DNA of 62,834 bases, taken from positions 1-62,834 of the forward strand of contig NZ_LMUW01000132.1 of NCBI RefSeq assembly GCF_009765735.1. The letters are read 5' to 3'. Each line of letters starts with the position of its first letter. Position 1 is the stretch's first letter. Below are positions 16,929 to 25,986 of this stretch, one piece after another. The position numbers and the translations under genes are program-made. The DNA is from Xenophilus sp. L33. GTDB lineage: Bacteria > Pseudomonadota > Gammaproteobacteria > Burkholderiales > Burkholderiaceae_C. Below the pieces are notes generated by a model. It had not been told where the DNA came from, ran no database searches, and saw only the letters and a program-made list of their open reading frames with translations.

Positions 16929-17186
16929 CTAGGCCGCCGAAGGCGTGACCTGGGCGCAGACGTTGCGCCCGGTGATCGTCAGCCGCAAGCCGCCGCCGTG
17001 CCATTCGAGCCAGTTGAGCTTGACGTAGGCGTCGATGTCGCTGTCCTCGATGCGGCCGGCCTGGTGCGTGCGCAGGTGGCCGACCGTGGCGGGCAAGGCC
17101 TGCCTCAAGCGCTCGCGTGCCTCGGCTTCGAGGACCGCCCGGGCAGAAGGCCGGGGAGTAACGCGCGTCTGGGAATTCAATGCCAT
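16929..17186 (-). CDS. hypothetical small protein
   Basis: 85 residues from ATG at 17186 (MALNSQTRVTPRPSARAVLEAEAR). A helical, charged N-terminal half is followed by YVKLNWLEWHGGGLRLTITGRNVC, which looks like a small beta unit. I recognise no family. It converges on the adenosyltransferase gene with 13 bp between stops. The frame stays open further upstream, but that part is low in complexity and includes the terminator, so the short form is preferred. Confidence 0.55.
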   Translation of the reverse strand: MALNSQTRVTPRPSARAVLEAEARERLRQALPATVGHLRTHQAGRIEDSDIDAYVKLNWLEWHGGGLRLTITGRNVCAQVTPSAA

Positions 17187-17285
17187 GGCTGATTCGACGG
17201 GGTCGCTTGTGTTCGTAACAGAAATGTACGCTTCCTTGTTCCGAATGTTGCGGTCCTTTTTCTCATTTTCGCGCGGGCACCACAC

Positions 17286-17310
17286 AAAAAAGCCCGTCGG
17301 GTGACGGGCT
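17286..17310 (-). terminator. intrinsic terminator downstream of the phasin gene
   Basis: Read on the - strand: stem AGCCCGTC/GACGGGCT (arms 17303-17310 and 17291-17298) with a four-base loop, followed by a run of T (A-run 17286-17291 on +). It sits 29 bases past the phasin stop and would end leftward transcription before the hypothetical gene. Confidence 0.85.
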
Positions 17311-17338
17311 CGGGGGCTTGGCTCGGCTGGGCCGGAGG

Positions 17339-17836
17339 CTACTTGCGCGGCGTCTGCAGCAGCTTGCTGACCTCGTCGACGTTGCTGCGGATGCGGTCGC
17401 GCACCACGGTGAAGGCGTCGGCCTGCGACTTCGCGGCCAGCTCGGACAGCTCGCGGATGTCGTCCAGCGCCTGCTTGAACGCGGCCTTTCCCATGGCGTC
17501 GAGCTTGGTGAGGCCTTCGCGGGCGTTGCCGGCCGAGCCCATGCCCTTGACCGTTTCCTGCCATTCCTCGATCGAGGACTTGAGCATCTCGGTCTGGCGC
17601 TGCACCACCGCCTGCAAGCCCTGGTAGGACTTCTCGTTGGCCTGCATCAGCGCCTGCAGGTCCTTGCGTCCGTTCTCGACGATCGCACCGGCGGCGCCCG
17701 CCAGCGGCAGGTTCTGCAAGCGCTCGGCCATGCCCTTGAGCGGCTTGACGAAGGCGTCCTGGATGTCGGCCGGCGAGGGCATGCCGGTGGCGTGCGGCTT
17801 GCGGCTGCCGCCGCCGGGGGTCTTGCTGGTTGCCAT
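17339..17836 (-). CDS. phasin-family polyhydroxyalkanoate granule protein
   Basis: 165 residues from ATG at 17836. After a short flexible leader (MATSKTPGGGSRKPHATG) the rest is amphipathic helix rich in Gln, Ala and Glu, with NEKSYQGLQAVVQRQTEMLKSS and AFTVVRDRIRSNVDEVSKL matching the phasin pattern. Phasins coat polyhydroxybutyrate granules and control their size and number. The start and strong downstream hairpin support a single-gene transcript. No PHA synthase is nearby, which is normal. Other coiled-coil proteins could look similar, hence the moderate confidence. Confidence 0.8.
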   Translation of the reverse strand: MATSKTPGGGSRKPHATGMPSPADIQDAFVKPLKGMAERLQNLPLAGAAGAIVENGRKDLQALMQANEKSYQGLQAVVQRQTEMLKSSIEEWQETVKGMGSAGNAREGLTKLDAMGKAAFKQALDDIRELSELAAKSQADAFTVVRDRIRSNVDEVSKLLQTPRK

Positions 17837-17922
17837 GTGCGAAGTCTCCGTTTTGATGGGACTGCCACGATACCCCCGAAGGGCGCCGCGCAGGAAGCCC
17901 CGCGCGGCCCCGATGCCGTGTC

Positions 17923-18195
17923 TCAGCGCGCGGCCAGCGCGGTGTCGGGCAGCTCGATCTTGACCTGCAGCACCTCGAGGTCGTCCTGGCGCTCGAGGTG
18001 CACCTTGATGTCCTCGGCCTTGATCGACACGTACTTGGAGATCACCGCGATCAGCTCGCGTTGCAGCTCCGGCAGGTAGTCCGGCCGCTTGCCGCCCAGG
18101 GTGCCGCGCTCGTGCGCCAGGATGATCTGCAGCCGCTCCTTGGCGACGCTCGCCGTCTTCTTCTTCTCGCCCAGCAGAAAGGAGAACAGTGACAT
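17923..18195 (-). CDS. minE: cell division topological specificity factor MinE
   Basis: 90 residues, the family norm. The N-terminal amphipathic segment MSLFSFLLGEKKKTASVAKERLQ targets membrane and MinD, followed by IILAHERG and the conserved topological-specificity domain starting PDYLPELQRELIAVISKYV. MinE stimulates MinD ATPase to drive pole-to-pole oscillation. It follows minD with a three-base gap. Confidence 0.97.
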   Translation of the reverse strand: MSLFSFLLGEKKKTASVAKERLQIILAHERGTLGGKRPDYLPELQRELIAVISKYVSIKAEDIKVHLERQDDLEVLQVKIELPDTALAAR

Positions 18196-18198
18196 GGG

Positions 18199-19011
18199 CT
18201 ACCTTCCGAAGATGCGTTTGAAGAAACCGGGCTTCTCGGCGTCGATGAAGCGCATCGGGCGGTCTTCGCCCAGGAAGCGCGCCACGACGTCGCTGTAGGC
18301 CTTGGCGACGTCGGTGTCGGCGTCGTGGATCGCGGGCACGCCCTGGTTGGAGGCTTGCAGCACGGTCTCGGATTCGGGGATCACCCCGATCAGCTTGATG
18401 CGCAGGATGTCCTGGATGTCCTCCAGCGACAGCATCTGCCCGCCGGCCACCCGGTTCGGGTTGTAGCGGGTGATGAGCAGGTGCTCCTTGATCGGCTCGC
18501 CGCCGTCCTTCGCCCGCTTGGTCTTGGACGACAGCATGCCGAGAATGCGGTCGGAGTCGCGCACCGAGGAGACCTCGGGATTGGTGACGATCAGCGCCTC
18601 GTCGGCGAAATGCATCGCCATCATGGCGCCGGTCTCGATACCGGCCGGCGAGTCGCAGACGATGTAGTCGAAGCCCTGCTCGGACAGCTCGGCGAGGATC
18701 TTCTCGACGCCTTCCTGCGTGAGCGCGTCCTTGTCGCGGGTCTGCGAGGCGGCCAGCACGAACAGGTTGTCGCACTGCTTGTCCTTGATGAGCGCCTGGT
18801 GCAGGTTGGCTTCGCCCTGGATGACGTTGATGAGGTCGTACACCACGCGGCGTTCGCAGCCCATGATCAGGTCGAGGTTGCGCAGGCCGATGTCGAAATC
18901 GATCACGGCCGTCTTCTTGCCGGCAAGCGCCAGTCCCGAGGCGAAGCTCGCGCTCGTGGTCGTCTTGCCGACGCCGCCCTTGCCCGAAGTCACCACCACA
19001 ATTTTGGCCAT
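18199..19011 (-). CDS. minD: septum site-determining ATPase MinD
   Basis: 270 residues from ATG at 19011. Deviant Walker A GKGGVGKTTTSA at about residues 10-21, Walker A' VIDFDIGLRNLD near 38-49, and the Walker B region YIVCDSPAGIE. The C-terminus FFKRIFGR is the amphipathic membrane-targeting helix. MinD-ATP binds the membrane and recruits MinC to block Z-ring assembly at the poles. The order minC-minD-minE is standard; 101 bp separate minC and minD. Confidence 0.98.
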   Translation of the reverse strand: MAKIVVVTSGKGGVGKTTTSASFASGLALAGKKTAVIDFDIGLRNLDLIMGCERRVVYDLINVIQGEANLHQALIKDKQCDNLFVLAASQTRDKDALTQEGVEKILAELSEQGFDYIVCDSPAGIETGAMMAMHFADEALIVTNPEVSSVRDSDRILGMLSSKTKRAKDGGEPIKEHLLITRYNPNRVAGGQMLSLEDIQDILRIKLIGVIPESETVLQASNQGVPAIHDADTDVAKAYSDVVARFLGEDRPMRFIDAEKPGFFKRIFGR

Positions 19012-19112
19012 TCGCTTTCCTTCTTCGTTCGTTGGGTTTGTCTTGTCTTGCGGCACGACCGATGCCGGCGCGGCGAGCGGCCGACGCCGGGCAGCACGGG
19101 CCGCCGGTTTCT

Positions 19113-19868
19113 TCACTGGATGGCTTCCATCACGATTTTCTTGCCGTCCAGCGAGATCTGGGCGGCCTTGCCGGCGATCTCGGCCGGCAGCGCCACCTCG
19201 GAGGTGCGGTAGATGCCGGCGATCGCCACCAGCTGCGCTTCCATGCAGGTGGTGAAGATGCGCGCGCCGATGTCGCCGCGGGCACCTGCGATCGCCTTGC
19301 CGCGCAGCGGCGCGTACACGTGGACGTTGCCGTCGGCGATGACCTCGGCGCCGAAGTTCACCACCGCGGTCACGATGACGTCGCCGCCGCGGGCGTAGAT
19401 CTGCTGGCCCGAGCGCAGCGGCTTGTCGATCAGGAGCGTGCCCTGGCTCGGCACCGGCACCTCGCGCACGATCTGCGGCGCCGGATCGGGTGCGGCCGCC
19501 GGTGCCGTAGCGGGCGCGGGCGGGCGGGCCGGCGCCACCGGCATCGCGGTGATCGACAGGCCGGCCGCGCGGGCCGCGATGTTCTGGGCGTCGCTGCCGC
19601 CGCGCATCGCCACCGGCTGGGTCTGGTGGCGCGCCAGGAGGCCGCGCAGCGCGGGGAAGTCGATGGCCGCGTCTTCCTCGGGCAGTTGCGAAAGGTCGAT
19701 GACCACCGGCTCCTGCTCGAAGAAGTCGGGCGAGTCCGCCAGCTGGGCGTCGAGCGCTTCGGCCAGCACGTCCAGATCGGCGGTCTTGAGGATGACCGCG
19801 ATCAGAGGCAGCGTGGCGCTCTTGAATTCGAAGACCGCCTTGAGACGCGCGGCGGATGAATCGGCCAT
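19113..19868 (-). CDS. minC: septum site-determining protein MinC
   Basis: 251 residues. N-terminal FtsZ-inhibiting domain (about 1-105), an unusually Ala/Pro-rich linker (APARPPAPATAPAAAPDPAP, about 112-131), then the C-terminal beta-helix domain with KPLRSGQQIYARGGDVIV, GAEVIADGNVHVYAPLRGKA and GARGDIGARIF, which binds MinD. First gene of the min operon; the ATG lies at 19868. Confidence 0.96.
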   Translation of the reverse strand: MADSSAARLKAVFEFKSATLPLIAVILKTADLDVLAEALDAQLADSPDFFEQEPVVIDLSQLPEEDAAIDFPALRGLLARHQTQPVAMRGGSDAQNIAARAAGLSITAMPVAPARPPAPATAPAAAPDPAPQIVREVPVPSQGTLLIDKPLRSGQQIYARGGDVIVTAVVNFGAEVIADGNVHVYAPLRGKAIAGARGDIGARIFTTCMEAQLVAIAGIYRTSEVALPAEIAGKAAQISLDGKKIVMEAIQ

Positions 19869-19984
19869 GAAAAAGCTTGTACGAAAAGCGTTGGAGTCTA
19901 ACGGGCACTGGGCTCCGCGAGCCGGAAGGCCCGGCTAATCGGCGCCCGGCGCCACATTTTTTTCACCGGGTTGCACTTTCGGGC

Positions 19985-21352
19985 TCAGTCGTCGCGGCCG
20001 CGTCCGAGCAGCGCGTTCAGCAGCACCGCGCCGAAGGTCGCGGTGCCGATGCCGCCGAGCGCGAACTGGCCGAAGTGCAGCGTGAAGTCGCCGGTGCCGA
20101 GGATCAGCGGGATGGCAGCGACCATCAGGTTGCGGTTGCGCGAGAAGTCGACCCGGTTGTCGACCCAGATCTTGGCGCCGGAGATGGCGATCAGGCCGAA
20201 CACCACGATGCTGACGCCGCCCATCACCGCCAGCGGGATGGCCTGCACCAGCGCGCCGAACTTCGGGCTGAAGCCCAGCACCAGCGCGATCAGGGCGGCC
20301 ACCACGAACATCGCGGTCGAGTAGATCTTCGAGGCCGCCATGACGCCGATGTTCTCGGCGTAGGTGGTGACGCCGGTGCCCCCGACCGCGCCGCTGACCA
20401 TGGTCGCGATGCCGTCGCCGATGAAGGCGCGCCCGAGGTACGGGTTGAGGTCGCGCCCGGTCATCGCGCCCACGGCCTTCAGGTGGCCCAGGTTCTCGGC
20501 CACCAGGATGACCACCACCGGCACGATCAGCAGCATCGCGTTCAGCTCGAACACCGGCGCGGTGAAGCTCGGCAGGCCGATCCAGGGCGCGGCGGCCAGC
20601 GGGCCGAGGTCGATCGGCTTGCCGAGCCCGAGGCCGTTGGTGAGCACCGCGTAGACAAGGCTCGCGACGATCAGGCCGGCCAGGATCAGGAGGCGCTGCA
20701 TCATGCCGCGGGCATAGACCGCGATCAGCCCGACCGCGACGAAGGTCACGACCTGCATCCAGGTGTCGAAGCCGGTCGGCGCCATGTTCTTGATCGGCAC
20801 GCTGGCCAGGTTGAGGCCGATCACCGCGACCACCGCGCCGGTGACCACCGGCGGCATGAGCCGCTCGATCCAGTGCACCGCGACGTCCTGCTCGACCTCC
20901 TCGACCTCGATGCCTTCGAGGCCCTTCACCGGCGCGGCGCGGGTGTGGCGTTCGTTGGTCATCGACACCAGCGCGCCGATCAGCACATAGACCGCACCGC
21001 AGGCGACGATGCCGCCGAGCGCCACGCCGAGGTGCGCGTTGGGACCGCTGCCGGCGTAGCCGGTGGCCGCGATCACCACGCCGATGAAGGCGAAGCTGGA
21101 GCCGAGGTAGCTCGGCACGCGGCCGCCGGTGACCAGGAAGAAGATCAGCGTGCCGATGCCGCTCATCAGGATCGCCAGGTTGGGGCTGAAGCCCATCAGC
21201 ACCGGCGCCAGCACCGTGGAGCCGAACATCGCGATCACGTGCTGGATGCCCAACGCGGTGGTCTGCGGCCAGGAAAGGCGCTCGTCGGGCGCGACGATCG
21301 CGCCGGCGCTGGCGCTCACCTTGCGCCAGCGGGGCAGGTAGGAGGTGCTCAT
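19985..21352 (-). CDS. NCS2-family uracil/xanthine permease
   Basis: 455 residues from ATG at 21352; a GTG one codon upstream is the alternative start. About 12-14 hydrophobic spans. Motifs of the UraA/RutG branch: GIQHVIAMFGSTVLAPVLMG, the helix-8 region LLIVPVVVILVAENLGHL with a transport Glu, and GGTGVTTYAENIGVMAASKIYS. It imports a nucleobase, uracil being most likely, by proton symport. The start overlaps the upstream thioesterase stop by one base (TGATG), so the two genes are coupled. No rut catabolic genes are adjacent. Confidence 0.9.
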   Translation of the reverse strand: MSTSYLPRWRKVSASAGAIVAPDERLSWPQTTALGIQHVIAMFGSTVLAPVLMGFSPNLAILMSGIGTLIFFLVTGGRVPSYLGSSFAFIGVVIAATGYAGSGPNAHLGVALGGIVACGAVYVLIGALVSMTNERHTRAAPVKGLEGIEVEEVEQDVAVHWIERLMPPVVTGAVVAVIGLNLASVPIKNMAPTGFDTWMQVVTFVAVGLIAVYARGMMQRLLILAGLIVASLVYAVLTNGLGLGKPIDLGPLAAAPWIGLPSFTAPVFELNAMLLIVPVVVILVAENLGHLKAVGAMTGRDLNPYLGRAFIGDGIATMVSGAVGGTGVTTYAENIGVMAASKIYSTAMFVVAALIALVLGFSPKFGALVQAIPLAVMGGVSIVVFGLIAISGAKIWVDNRVDFSRNRNLMVAAIPLILGTGDFTLHFGQFALGGIGTATFGAVLLNALLGRGRDD

Positions 21353-21777
21353 CACTTGCTCGGCGCCAGCACCGCCATGGTGATGCGCGAGACGCAGGTC
21401 AGTTCGCCGGCGTCGTTGCTCATGTCGATCTGCCAGACCTGCGTGGTGCGGCCGCGATGCACCGGCCGCGCGATGCCGGTGACCCAGCCGCTGGTGGTCG
21501 CGCGGATGTGGTTGGCGTTGATGTCCAGGCCGACGGCGCGGTGGCCTTCGGGCGCCGAATAGTGGGCGCCGCAGGAGCCGAGCGTCTCGGCCAGCACCAC
21601 CGAGACGCCGCCGTGCAGGATGCCGTAGGGCTGCACCGTGCGGCGGTCGACCGGCACCCGGCCGCGGATGAAGTCGTCGCCGACCTCCAGGAATTCGAGG
21701 CCGATCAGCGAGCCGATGGTGTCGGCGTGGTTGGCGTGCAGTTCGGCAATCGAGATTTCTTTCTTCCAGATTCGCAT
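21352..21777 (-). CDS. hotdog-fold thioesterase, PaaI/MenI type
   Basis: 141 residues from ATG at 21777. The family active-site region GILHGGVSVVLAETLGSCGA lies at about residues 53-72, with the HGG motif and the downstream catalytic Glu, and AVGLDINANHIRATTSGWVTG follows. Such enzymes hydrolyse acyl-CoA thioesters, for example DHNA-CoA or phenylacetyl-CoA derivatives, in the cytoplasm. Coupled to a nucleobase permease by a one-base overlap, which gives no clear functional clue. Confidence 0.9.
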   Translation of the reverse strand: MRIWKKEISIAELHANHADTIGSLIGLEFLEVGDDFIRGRVPVDRRTVQPYGILHGGVSVVLAETLGSCGAHYSAPEGHRAVGLDINANHIRATTSGWVTGIARPVHRGRTTQVWQIDMSNDAGELTCVSRITMAVLAPSK

Positions 21778-21891
21778 CGGGTGTCTCCAGGTGAGGGGTG
21801 CAAAACTATAGCCACTGGCGCGGGACCCCAGCCGAAGCGAAAGCGCCCGCCGCTGACAGCCGCGCCGCCCGCGGCGGCCTACGCTCCGTCG

Positions 21892-23208
21892 ATGAAGCAT
21901 CCCGGTCGCTGGATTGCCGGCGTCGCCGCCGCCGTCGTGCTCGCGGTCCTGCTGCTGCTCGGGCTGGCGGCGGCGCTGTGGCTGCCGAACGAGAAGCAAC
22001 TGGCCACCGACCTCGGCGAGCGTTTCGGCCAGGCCACCGGCATCGGCCTGCAGGTCGGCCGGGTGCACTGGTCGCTGCAGCCTTCGCCGGTGGTGGTGCT
22101 GGAAGACCTGGCGACCGACCAGCCGACGCCGATCACGGTGCGCCGCATCGTGCTGCGGCCGCGGCTGGGCGACCTGTGGCACCGACGCATCGCGGTCGCC
22201 TCGCTGGAGATTGACGGCGCGGTGCTGCCGAGCGGATCGATCCGCGCGTTTCGCGGCCGCTGGCCGACCTCGCCGTCCGGCAAGCTGCCCGGCGGGCCGT
22301 GGACGCTGGCCGCCATTCCGCTGGAGCGGCTGCGCCTGCGCGACGTGACCTGGATCGACCGCCGCGACATCGCGCTGGCCTACGACGCCGACGTGGTCTT
22401 CGACGCGGGCTGGCGGCCGCGCATCGCAGACGTCTGGCGTCCCGAGGTGACGCCGCCGGCACGCCTGCACCTGGCGCGCGACGGCGACGGCGACCGCTGG
22501 CAGGTGCTGATCGACGTCGGCGGCGGCAGCTGGAACGGCCAGGCCGAGTTCCGCGATGCCGAGGGCGCGCCGATGCGGCTCACGGCGACGCTGGCGCCGA
22601 AGAACGTCGACATCAAGGCGCTGGTGCAGAGCTTCGCCCGCCATGCGCCGGTCGACGGCCGGGCGCAGGGCGAGACCACGCTCGATGCCGAAGGCGCCAC
22701 CTTCGGCGACCTGTTGCGCAGCCTGCACACGCGCACCCGCTTCAGCATCGCGCCGGCCGCGCTGACCGGCTTCGACCTGAAGAAGGCGATCAGCAGCGCC
22801 GGCATCAGCCGCGGCGGCACGACGCCGCTCGACTCGCTGACCGGCACGCTCGACACCCAGGTCACCGAGGAAGGCACCGCCATGCGCTACAGCGGCCTGA
22901 AGGCCCGCTCCGGCGTGCTGAGCGCCAGCGGCAATGCGACCGTGCTGAACCGCAGGCTGTCGGGCATGGTCGCGGTCGACATCGTGGACGGCGTGGTCGG
23001 CGTGCCGCTGAAGATCGGCGGCACCATCGAGTCGCCGGAGCTGTCGCTGACCGGCGGCGCGCTCACCGGCGCGGCGGTCGGCACCGCGGTGCTGCCGGGC
23101 GTCGGCACCGCGATCGGCGCGCGCATCGGCCAGCAGGTCGAGCAGCTCTTCGGCAGCGCGCCGCGCAGGCCCGAGGTAAAGCCCGAGGCAAAGCCCGCGC
23201 CGCGCTGA
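21892..23208 (+). CDS. AsmA-family-like membrane-anchored protein
   Basis: 438 residues. One N-terminal membrane helix (about 6-28), then a long beta-rich periplasmic region of AsmA type: GIGLQVGRVHWSLQPSPVVVLEDL near the start, and a C-terminal part TPLDSLTGTLDTQVTEEGTA ... LSGMVAVDIVDG ... LKIGGTIESPELSLT that matches the AsmA/DUF748 tail, ending in Gly/Ala-rich and Pro/Lys-rich segments. AsmA-like proteins affect outer-membrane assembly or lipid transport. The ATG was chosen because it directly precedes the helix. Function inferred from family only. Confidence 0.8.
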   Translation: MKHPGRWIAGVAAAVVLAVLLLLGLAAALWLPNEKQLATDLGERFGQATGIGLQVGRVHWSLQPSPVVVLEDLATDQPTPITVRRIVLRPRLGDLWHRRIAVASLEIDGAVLPSGSIRAFRGRWPTSPSGKLPGGPWTLAAIPLERLRLRDVTWIDRRDIALAYDADVVFDAGWRPRIADVWRPEVTPPARLHLARDGDGDRWQVLIDVGGGSWNGQAEFRDAEGAPMRLTATLAPKNVDIKALVQSFARHAPVDGRAQGETTLDAEGATFGDLLRSLHTRTRFSIAPAALTGFDLKKAISSAGISRGGTTPLDSLTGTLDTQVTEEGTAMRYSGLKARSGVLSASGNATVLNRRLSGMVAVDIVDGVVGVPLKIGGTIESPELSLTGGALTGAAVGTAVLPGVGTAIGARIGQQVEQLFGSAPRRPEVKPEAKPAPR

Positions 23209-23294
23209 ATCGGCCCGACCCGGGCTCGCTACACTGCATGCCGCCTTCGCCGAAGGCATCCGCAACCCTGCCCGGAGCGCCAAAGGAAGCCGTC

Positions 23295-23687
23295 ATGCAC
23301 GTCAGCTATTCAGTCTTCGAAGAGACCGAGTTCTGGATCATGGTGGGCATCTCGGTGGTGCTGCCCTTCGGCATCTACGGTGTGCTGATCGCCAAGCAGG
23401 CGATCTCGCGCAAGACCGTGCTGGCGCTCGGCTTCGCGCTGGTCGCGATCGCCGCGGTCAACGTCTACTTCCTGCAGCGCATGGCCACCAAGGCCTCGGT
23501 CACGCCGTCGCTGGCGGACGACTTCCTGTTCCTGTCGGAGATCCGGGTCGCGCTGTACCTGCTGCCGGCGCTGTTCGCCGGGCTCGGCATCAACGTGATC
23601 TCGCACGTGCTGACCACCCACCTCACCGCCGCCGAACGGCGCTTTCGCGAGCGCCATCCGGAGGTGGACGAGAAGGACGGCGTCTAG
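23295..23687 (+). CDS. hypothetical membrane protein, three predicted helices
   Basis: 130 residues from ATG at 23295, preceded by AAGGAAGC. Three hydrophobic spans (about 14-34, 43-62 and 84-107) and a charged C-terminus (RRFRERHPEVDEKDGV). No known domain recognised. It converges on the OmpW-like gene and the two stop codons overlap (CTAG). Confidence 0.75.
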   Translation: MHVSYSVFEETEFWIMVGISVVLPFGIYGVLIAKQAISRKTVLALGFALVAIAAVNVYFLQRMATKASVTPSLADDFLFLSEIRVALYLLPALFAGLGINVISHVLTTHLTAAERRFRERHPEVDEKDGV

Positions 23688-24415
23688 AACCGGTAGGTGA
23701 CGGCCAGGTACGGCACGATCGGGTCGAGCTTCAGGCTCGCCTGGCTCGCGGCCACCGGCGTGCCGAAGGCGGTGGTGGTGAGCTTGGCCGTGGTCTTCAG
23801 CGGGATGTAGGAGACCGAGAAGGACATGCCCCAGTGCTTGTCGAACTGGTAGGCCACGCCGACGTTGAACACGGGCGCGAACTTGCTGTCGATCGAGCCG
23901 CTGGTGGACGAGAAGGCCGCCGGCACGCCGACCTGCTGCGCCAGTCCGCCCTGCAGCGACGGCGTGAGCTTGACGTTGCTGTACCAGACGTAGGTGGCGC
24001 CGAGGCCGACGTAGGGCCGCAGCGCGGCCTCGCCGTCGAGGAAGTAGTACTTGGCCAGCAGCGTCGGGCTCCACTGGCGGGCCTCGCCGAGTTCGCCGAG
24101 TTGCCCCAGCGTGCCGGTGCCGTCGAGCTTGAACTTCGGCGGGATGCCCAGCACGCCCTCGACCGCCCAGTGGCTGTCGACGAAGTAGGTGAGGTTGAGG
24201 CCCAGCGTGCTGGAGTTGTTGACGCTGGCGCCCGATCCGGGTACCACCGCGGCGCGCGGCGCGGTGAAGGTCAGCGGCTGGCTGGAATCCTGCGGATAGA
24301 GGCCGAGCCAGCCGGCGCCGACTTCCCAGTCGCCCGCCTTTTGCGCCATCGCGCTGCCCGAAAAGAAGGTGGCGGCCGCAGCCGCGACCGCCCAAAGACC
24401 ATGGGTTGTCTTCAT
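23684..24415 (-). CDS. ompW: OmpW-family outer membrane protein
   Basis: 243 residues with a clear signal peptide (MKTTHGLWAVAAAAATFFSGSAMA, cut before QKAGDW). The mature part begins GDWEVGAGWLGLYPQDSS, has the conserved NSSTLGLNLTYFVDSHWAVE strand and ends with Phe in VPYLAVTYRF, as expected for an eight-stranded barrel recognised by BAM. OmpW forms a channel for small hydrophobic molecules. It lies 123 bp downstream of livF on the same strand, so it could serve uptake of aromatic substrates for the benzoate locus; that link is inference. Confidence 0.92.
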   Translation of the reverse strand: MKTTHGLWAVAAAAATFFSGSAMAQKAGDWEVGAGWLGLYPQDSSQPLTFTAPRAAVVPGSGASVNNSSTLGLNLTYFVDSHWAVEGVLGIPPKFKLDGTGTLGQLGELGEARQWSPTLLAKYYFLDGEAALRPYVGLGATYVWYSNVKLTPSLQGGLAQQVGVPAAFSSTSGSIDSKFAPVFNVGVAYQFDKHWGMSFSVSYIPLKTTAKLTTTAFGTPVAASQASLKLDPIVPYLAVTYRF

Positions 24416-24538
24416 TGCTGTCTCCCTGTTTCAAAACGTGAGAAACCGGAAGCATACGACTGCCGCGCGCGCTTTCGGTGCGCCTTGTCCCGATGGCGAC
24501 GCACCGCGAAGGGGCAATTGCAGCAACGGGCCGTGGGC

Positions 24539-25240
24539 TCAGACGCCGAGCAGGGACTCGAGCAGGACCGGTTCGGCAGCCAGCGCGGCGGAGTCGCCGT
24601 GCCGCACGATGCGGCCCTTTTCCATGACCACCGCCTGTGCGGTGTGGCCCAGCACGCGGCGCCAGTCGCGGTCGACGATCAGGGTCGCGATGCCGGTCTC
24701 GCGGATCGCGGCGATCACCTTCCAGATCTCGATCACGATCAGCGGCGCCAGGCCTTCGGTGGCCTCGTCGAGGATCAGGAGGCGCGGGTTGGTCATGAGC
24801 GCGCGGCCGATCGACAGCATCTGCTGCTCGCCGCCGGACAGCTGCTGGCCGCCGTGCGAGAGCCGCTCCGCGAGGCGCGGGAAGGTGGCCATCACGCGCT
24901 CGAAGGTCCAGTCGCGGCGGCCGTCGATGCCGGCGCGCGCGCTCATCAGCAGGTTCTCGCGCACCGACAGGTTGGGGAAGATGCCGCGGCCCTCGGGCAC
25001 GTAGCCGATGCCGCGGCGCGCCATCTTCTCGGGCACCCAGCCGGTGACGTCGCGGTCGTCGAGCAGCACGCGACCGGCGGCCGGCTTCACGTAGCCCATC
25101 AGCGAACGGATCAGCGTGGTCTTGCCCATGCCGTTGCGCCCGAGCAGCCCGAGCGAGGTGGCCGCGGGCAGCACCAGGTCGATGCCGTGCAGGATGTGGC
25201 TGTCGCCGTAGTAGCTGTGCAGGCCTTCGATGCGCAGCAT
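24539..25240 (-). CDS. livF: branched-chain/aromatic acid ABC importer ATPase, LivF type
   Basis: 233 residues from ATG at 25240. Walker A GRNGMGKTT at about 35-43, signature LSGGEQQML and Walker B LLILDEATEGLAP. Odd point: after Walker B the usual LLVEQN of LivF reads LIVDRDW, so the residue at the H-loop position is not the family standard. Last gene of the five-gene liv-type set. The start overlaps the livG stop by one base. Probably energises uptake of benzoate or a related aromatic acid. Confidence 0.93.
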   Translation of the reverse strand: MLRIEGLHSYYGDSHILHGIDLVLPAATSLGLLGRNGMGKTTLIRSLMGYVKPAAGRVLLDDRDVTGWVPEKMARRGIGYVPEGRGIFPNLSVRENLLMSARAGIDGRRDWTFERVMATFPRLAERLSHGGQQLSGGEQQMLSIGRALMTNPRLLILDEATEGLAPLIVIEIWKVIAAIRETGIATLIVDRDWRRVLGHTAQAVVMEKGRIVRHGDSAALAAEPVLLESLLGV

Positions 25241-25986
25241 CAGTGCCCCTCGCCGAGGTAGGCGCTGCGCACCTCGGCATTGGCGCGGATCGCGGCCGGG
25301 TCGCCGCTCGCGATCACCGTGCCGTTGACCATCACCGTGATGCGGTCCGCGATGCGGAAGACCGCGTCCATGTCGTGCTCGACCAGCAGGATCGCGTGCG
25401 ACGCCTTGAGGCCGGCGAGCAGCGCCAGCATGCGCTCGGTCTCCTCGGCGCCCATGCCGGCCAGCGGCTCGTCCAGCAGCAGCACGCGCGGCCGCGTGGC
25501 CAGGCACATCGCGACTTCGAGTTGCCGCTTGGCGCCGTGGCTCAGCGTGCCGGCGATGCGATCGGCCACCGCGTCGAGGCCGGTGGCGGCCAGCGCCTCG
25601 CGCGCAGCTTCGAGGCTGGCGGCGCAGTGCGAGGCGCGCTGCCAGATCGTCCAGGGCCGCGCGACCGCCGCCTGCGCACTGAGGCGGCAGTTCTCCAGCA
25701 CGCTGAACTCCGGGAAGATGGTGGTGCGCTGGTAGCTGCGGCCGATGCCGGCGCGGGCGCGCCTGAACTGCGGCCGACGCGTGATGTCCTCGCCGTCGAG
25801 CGCGATGCGGCCGGCGGAGGCGCTCAGCTCGCCCGAGAGCATGTTGATCAGGGTCGACTTGCCGGCGCCGTTGGTGCCGATCACCGCGTGCACCTCGCCG
25901 ACGTGCAGCGCCAGGCTCACCGCGTTGACGGCGACCAGGCCGCCGAAGCGGCGCGTGACGGCATCGACTTGCAGCACGGCACTCAT
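25240..25986 (-). CDS. livG: ABC importer ATPase, LivG type
   Basis: 248 residues from ATG at 25986. Walker A GTNGAGKST near 38-46, signature LSHGAKRQLEVA, Walker B VLLLDEPLAGM and a normal H-loop LLVEHDMD. The N-terminal region has the LivG pattern RRFGGLVAVNAVSL, and GEDITRRPQF. It pairs with LivF as the second ATPase. The start overlaps livM by four bases (ATGA). Confidence 0.94.
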   Translation of the reverse strand: MSAVLQVDAVTRRFGGLVAVNAVSLALHVGEVHAVIGTNGAGKSTLINMLSGELSASAGRIALDGEDITRRPQFRRARAGIGRSYQRTTIFPEFSVLENCRLSAQAAVARPWTIWQRASHCAASLEAAREALAATGLDAVADRIAGTLSHGAKRQLEVAMCLATRPRVLLLDEPLAGMGAEETERMLALLAGLKASHAILLVEHDMDAVFRIADRITVMVNGTVIASGDPAAIRANAEVRSAYLGEGH

